Under the pieces are notes generated by a model that had not been told where the DNA came from, ran no database searches, and saw nothing but the letters and a program-made list of their open reading frames with translations. Source: UBA830 sp038146925 (GTDB lineage Bacteria > Pseudomonadota > Alphaproteobacteria > MPNO01 > UBA830). From it: a DNA stretch of 64,000 nt. The position numbers were made by a program, and so were the translations under genes. Where the stretch lies: positions 40,504 to 104,503 of the forward strand of contig JAYQSP010000005.1 in assembly GCA_038146925.1 (NCBI GenBank). Reading direction: 5' to 3'. This document shows positions 63,830 through 64,000 of the stretch, piece by piece. Within the stretch, counting starts at the first letter, position 1; the number at the start of each line of letters is the position of its first letter.

Positions 63830-64000
63830 CTACATCAGTCCCCATGTTTTGGGGAGCCACAGTACGATGGCGGGGAACATGGTCAGCAACAGCAGCCGCG
63901 CAACGTCGGCGATGAAGAACGGGATAATGCCCTTGAAAACGGACGTTAACGGTGTGTCCTTGGCGATGCCTTGGCGGACGAATACGTTCATGCCGATCGG
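63830..64000 (-). CDS. TRAP transporter large permease DctM, C-terminal part
   Basis: The frame is open to the window edge and ends in TAG at 63832-63830. The 56 visible residues (PIGMNVFVRQGIAKDTPLTS and IIPFFIADVARLLLLTMFPA) match the last two helices of a DctM-type TRAP large permease. It probably imports an organic acid, for example the tricarballylate-like substrate of the Tcu genes. The gene starts beyond base 64000. Confidence 0.85.
   Translation of the reverse strand, partial: PIGMNVFVRQGIAKDTPLTSVFKGIIPFFIADVARLLLLTMFPAIVLWLPKTWGLM

Overview
The window is GC-rich bacterial chromosome carrying about 60 protein-coding loci, two tRNA genes and an unusually large number of broken genes. 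Gene families (SelD fused to a flavoprotein, a zur-znuCB/znuA locus, TRAP transport, TcuAB, a carbon-monoxide-dehydrogenase-like hydroxylase, a UbiD decarboxylase and many amidohydrolases) suggest a free-living, aerobic, catabolically versatile alphaproteobacterium. That placement is inferred from gene content only; there is no rRNA or phylogenetic marker to fix it.

The strongest theme is selenium. At the left end are a flavoprotein-SelD fusion (386-2653) and the selenoneine genes senB and senA (3570-5856). At 39.0-43.4 kb lie selC, the selenocysteine tRNA, and a coupled selA-selB pair. Three genes that look truncated by TGA are almost certainly real selenoprotein genes: a cytoplasmic peroxiredoxin-like protein (29047-29514, UPFC), an AhpD-related protein (29641-30780, CTYU) and an exported redoxin (51085-51675, UPHC). 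In each the TGA sits where thiol enzymes have cysteine, the frame continues with conserved sequence, and a hairpin with an early loop G follows. So one 50-kb stretch makes selenophosphate, feeds it to both selenocysteine and selenoneine, and encodes three consumers.

Layout: 0-6 kb phosphonate-type transporter end, SelD fusion, panE, senB/senA; 6-7 kb amidohydrolase decarboxylase; 7.5-10.6 kb zinc uptake with its regulator; 10.6-17 kb small oxidoreductases and a two-subunit ThDP decarboxylase whose alpha gene has an internal TGA; 17-21.5 kb recQ, a dead lipoprotein gene and the ABC-F gene uup; 21.5-39 kb a catabolic block (UbiD, fumarylacetoacetate-hydrolase-type enzymes, aldolase, dihydroxyphthalate-decarboxylase-like protein, molybdenum hydroxylase, MarR, amidase, dehydrogenase, hydrolase) with two selenoproteins in its middle; 39-43.4 kb selC, selB, selA; 43.8-45.4 kb prfC; 45.5-48.2 kb homogentisate pathway (hmgA-fahA); 48.8-54 kb orphan molybdenum hydroxylase subunit, exported selenoprotein, amidohydrolase, dehydrogenase; 54-56.3 kb tRNA-Leu and a decayed SOD/Rrf2/flavoprotein region; 56.3-64 kb acyl-CoA ligase, SixA-type phosphatase, tcuAB with a PrpF/GalD-type isomerase, and the end of a TRAP permease.

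Decay is a second theme. Internal stops, frameshifts or truncations affect at least ten loci: ThDP decarboxylase alpha, the lipoprotein, one FAH-family gene, an amidohydrolase, a VOC protein, a PEP-CTERM protein, an ankyrin protein, a superoxide dismutase tail, an Rrf2 regulator and a flavoprotein. Some may be single-base sequence errors.
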